The notes under the pieces are model-generated. The model was not told the DNA's origin. It saw only the letters and a program-made list of their open reading frames with translations, and searched no databases. From assembly GCA_027035735.1 (NCBI GenBank), contig JALVUH010000123.1:1-6512 (forward strand): a stretch of 6,512 nucleotides of DNA, in the 5' to 3' direction. The DNA comes from Nautiliaceae bacterium (lineage in GTDB: Bacteria > Campylobacterota > Campylobacteria > Campylobacterales > Nautiliaceae). Positions 5,594 through 6,512 of the stretch are shown here, piece by piece (position 1 is the first letter of the stretch; each line of letters starts with the position of its first letter). A program made the position numbers and the translations under genes.

Positions 5594-6490
5594 ATGCTTA
5601 TTCAAAAATTAAAAGATAAAATTATAACCCTTGAGACAACACCTCCAAAACTTCCAACCTTAAATCCTATGCTTGAAAAAATTGAAAAAAGTGGAGCATT
5701 AAAATATATTGATGGCTTTTCCACAACTGATTGTCCCCTAAGTAAACTTAAATACAACTCCATAATAGCAGCTTTTAGACTTCAAGAAAAATTCAAAAAA
5801 CCTGTAATTGCAACAATGAGTATGAGAGATAGAAATAAAATAGCACTTCAGAGCGATTTACTTGGAGCAAATGATTTAGGAGTCACACATATTTTAGCTC
5901 TAACAGGAGACCCTGCAAAAATGTCAGACCAACCTAATGTAAAAGGAGTAGTAGAAGGAAGCAGTATTTTGCTTTTACAGATAATTAGAGCTTTTAATAA
6001 CGGAATGGATTATAGTGGTAAAGAATTCAAAATAAAACCAAAACCAATAACCCCTTTTGTAGTTAGCAACTCTTATGCTAAAAATTTCTCAACAATTGAA
6101 AGAAAAATTTATAAAAAAATAAAAAACTATGCAAAAGCTGTAATTACTCAACCTGTATATGATTTAGAAATAGTTAATAAAATGCTTGAAATTAGAGATA
6201 AAATAAGAAATGAATTTAATGATGAGAGAAAAGAATTTGAAATAGTTTTAGGATTTTTCCCTATGATGAGTCTAAAAACTGCTCAATTTTTACACTCTCA
6301 TGTACCAGGAATTTATGTCCCAGATGAATGGATAGAAAAACTTATGAAAGCTCATAAAATATCAGCTGAAGAAGAAAAAAAAGTAGGACTTGAACTTAGT
6401 CGTAATCTATTTCAAAAACTTTTAAAAAAACATCCAAAAATTCATATAATGACTGCTAATAGATTTGAGATAGTAAAAGAGCTATTTTAG
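5594..6490 (+). CDS. metF: Methylenetetrahydrofolate reductase family protein
   Basis: This is a cytoplasmic FAD enzyme of the family reducing 5,10-methylene-tetrahydrofolate to 5-methyl-tetrahydrofolate, the methyl donor for methionine synthesis. At 298 residues it is a single TIM-barrel domain, like bacterial MetF and without the eukaryotic regulatory domain. Family landmarks: LETTPPK (13-19) with Glu14 at the place of the E. coli catalytic Glu28; MSMRDRNKIALQSDLLGAN (75-93); LALTGDP (101-107) with Asp106 matching the flavin-contacting Asp120; ITQPVYD (184-190) with Gln186 at the place of Gln183; and GIYVPDEW (239-246). The block TPFVVSNSYAKNF (153-165) is not a motif I know from E. coli MetF, so this may be a lineage-specific paralog with altered donor or partner use. 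The ATG follows AAGGG by 5 nt. It is divergent from the amidotransferase, appears monocistronic and ends in a stem-loop. The family call is firm; the exact reaction is less so. Confidence 0.85.
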   Translation: MLIQKLKDKIITLETTPPKLPTLNPMLEKIEKSGALKYIDGFSTTDCPLSKLKYNSIIAAFRLQEKFKKPVIATMSMRDRNKIALQSDLLGANDLGVTHILALTGDPAKMSDQPNVKGVVEGSSILLLQIIRAFNNGMDYSGKEFKIKPKPITPFVVSNSYAKNFSTIERKIYKKIKNYAKAVITQPVYDLEIVNKMLEIRDKIRNEFNDERKEFEIVLGFFPMMSLKTAQFLHSHVPGIYVPDEWIEKLMKAHKISAEEEKKVGLELSRNLFQKLLKKHPKIHIMTANRFEIVKELF

Positions 6491-6499
6491 CTCTTTATT
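6476..6499 (+). terminator. Probable intrinsic terminator overlapping the metF stop codon
   Basis: AAAGAGCTA (6476-6484) and TAGCTCTTT (6488-6496) form a perfect 9-bp stem around a TTT loop, followed by ATT. The last codons (Glu-Leu-Phe) and the TAG stop (6488-6490) lie inside the hairpin. The strong core is GAGCTA/TAGCTC, with the A- and T-runs extending the stem in the way of bidirectional terminators, so it could also serve a convergent gene beyond the right edge. The T-tract is short, so efficiency is uncertain. Confidence 0.6.
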
Positions 6500-6512
6500 G
6501 ATGATAATTTGG

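Noticed and set aside
6497..6512. Convergent gene end at the right edge
   Set aside because: Only about 16 bases remain after the terminator stem, too few to support any reading frame on either strand.

Overview
The window is very A/T-rich bacterial DNA with tightly packed genes and Shine-Dalgarno-led starts. The best-supported content is a two-gene ATP-citrate lyase (aclB then aclA), the diagnostic citrate-cleaving enzyme of the reductive TCA cycle. Split acl genes, the base composition and a pseudopilin of a type I associate with Campylobacterota together suggest an autotrophic Campylobacterota bacterium. A vent-type lineage such as Nautiliales (Nautilia, Caminibacter, Lebetimonas) is plausible. 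The phylum-level inference is fairly firm; the order-level one is from memory of protein flavour only.

Layout: five genes run leftward on the minus strand. From upstream to downstream they are a TrpG/PabA-type glutamine amidotransferase (4978-5541), a multi-spanning membrane protein that may be a GT-C type glycosyltransferase (3833-4981), aclB (2419-3753), aclA (569-2419) and a pseudopilin whose 3' end runs off the left edge (1-558). A single MetF-type methylenetetrahydrofolate reductase gene (5594-6490) runs rightward from a 52-base divergent promoter region shared with the amidotransferase. It ends in a stem-loop overlapping its stop codon. The last 16 bases after that stem hold nothing I can assign.

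How the genes relate: aclB and aclA overlap by one base (TAATG) and make the two subunits of one enzyme that splits citrate into acetyl-CoA and oxaloacetate. The amidotransferase and membrane gene overlap by four bases (ATGA), and the membrane gene has no visible ribosome binding site, so it probably depends on translational coupling. The amidotransferase (anthranilate or p-aminobenzoate synthesis) and MetF (folate-dependent methyl supply) diverge from overlapping promoters, a possible folate link.

The least ordinary point is the aclA-pseudopilin junction. A perfect 9-bp inverted repeat covers part of the aclA stop codon, contains the pseudopilin's ribosome binding site in its stem and holds the pseudopilin's TTG start codon in its loop. 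It could act as a weak terminator, a translational gate, or both. I found no CRISPR array, tRNA, rRNA, insertion sequence or clear novel defence system.
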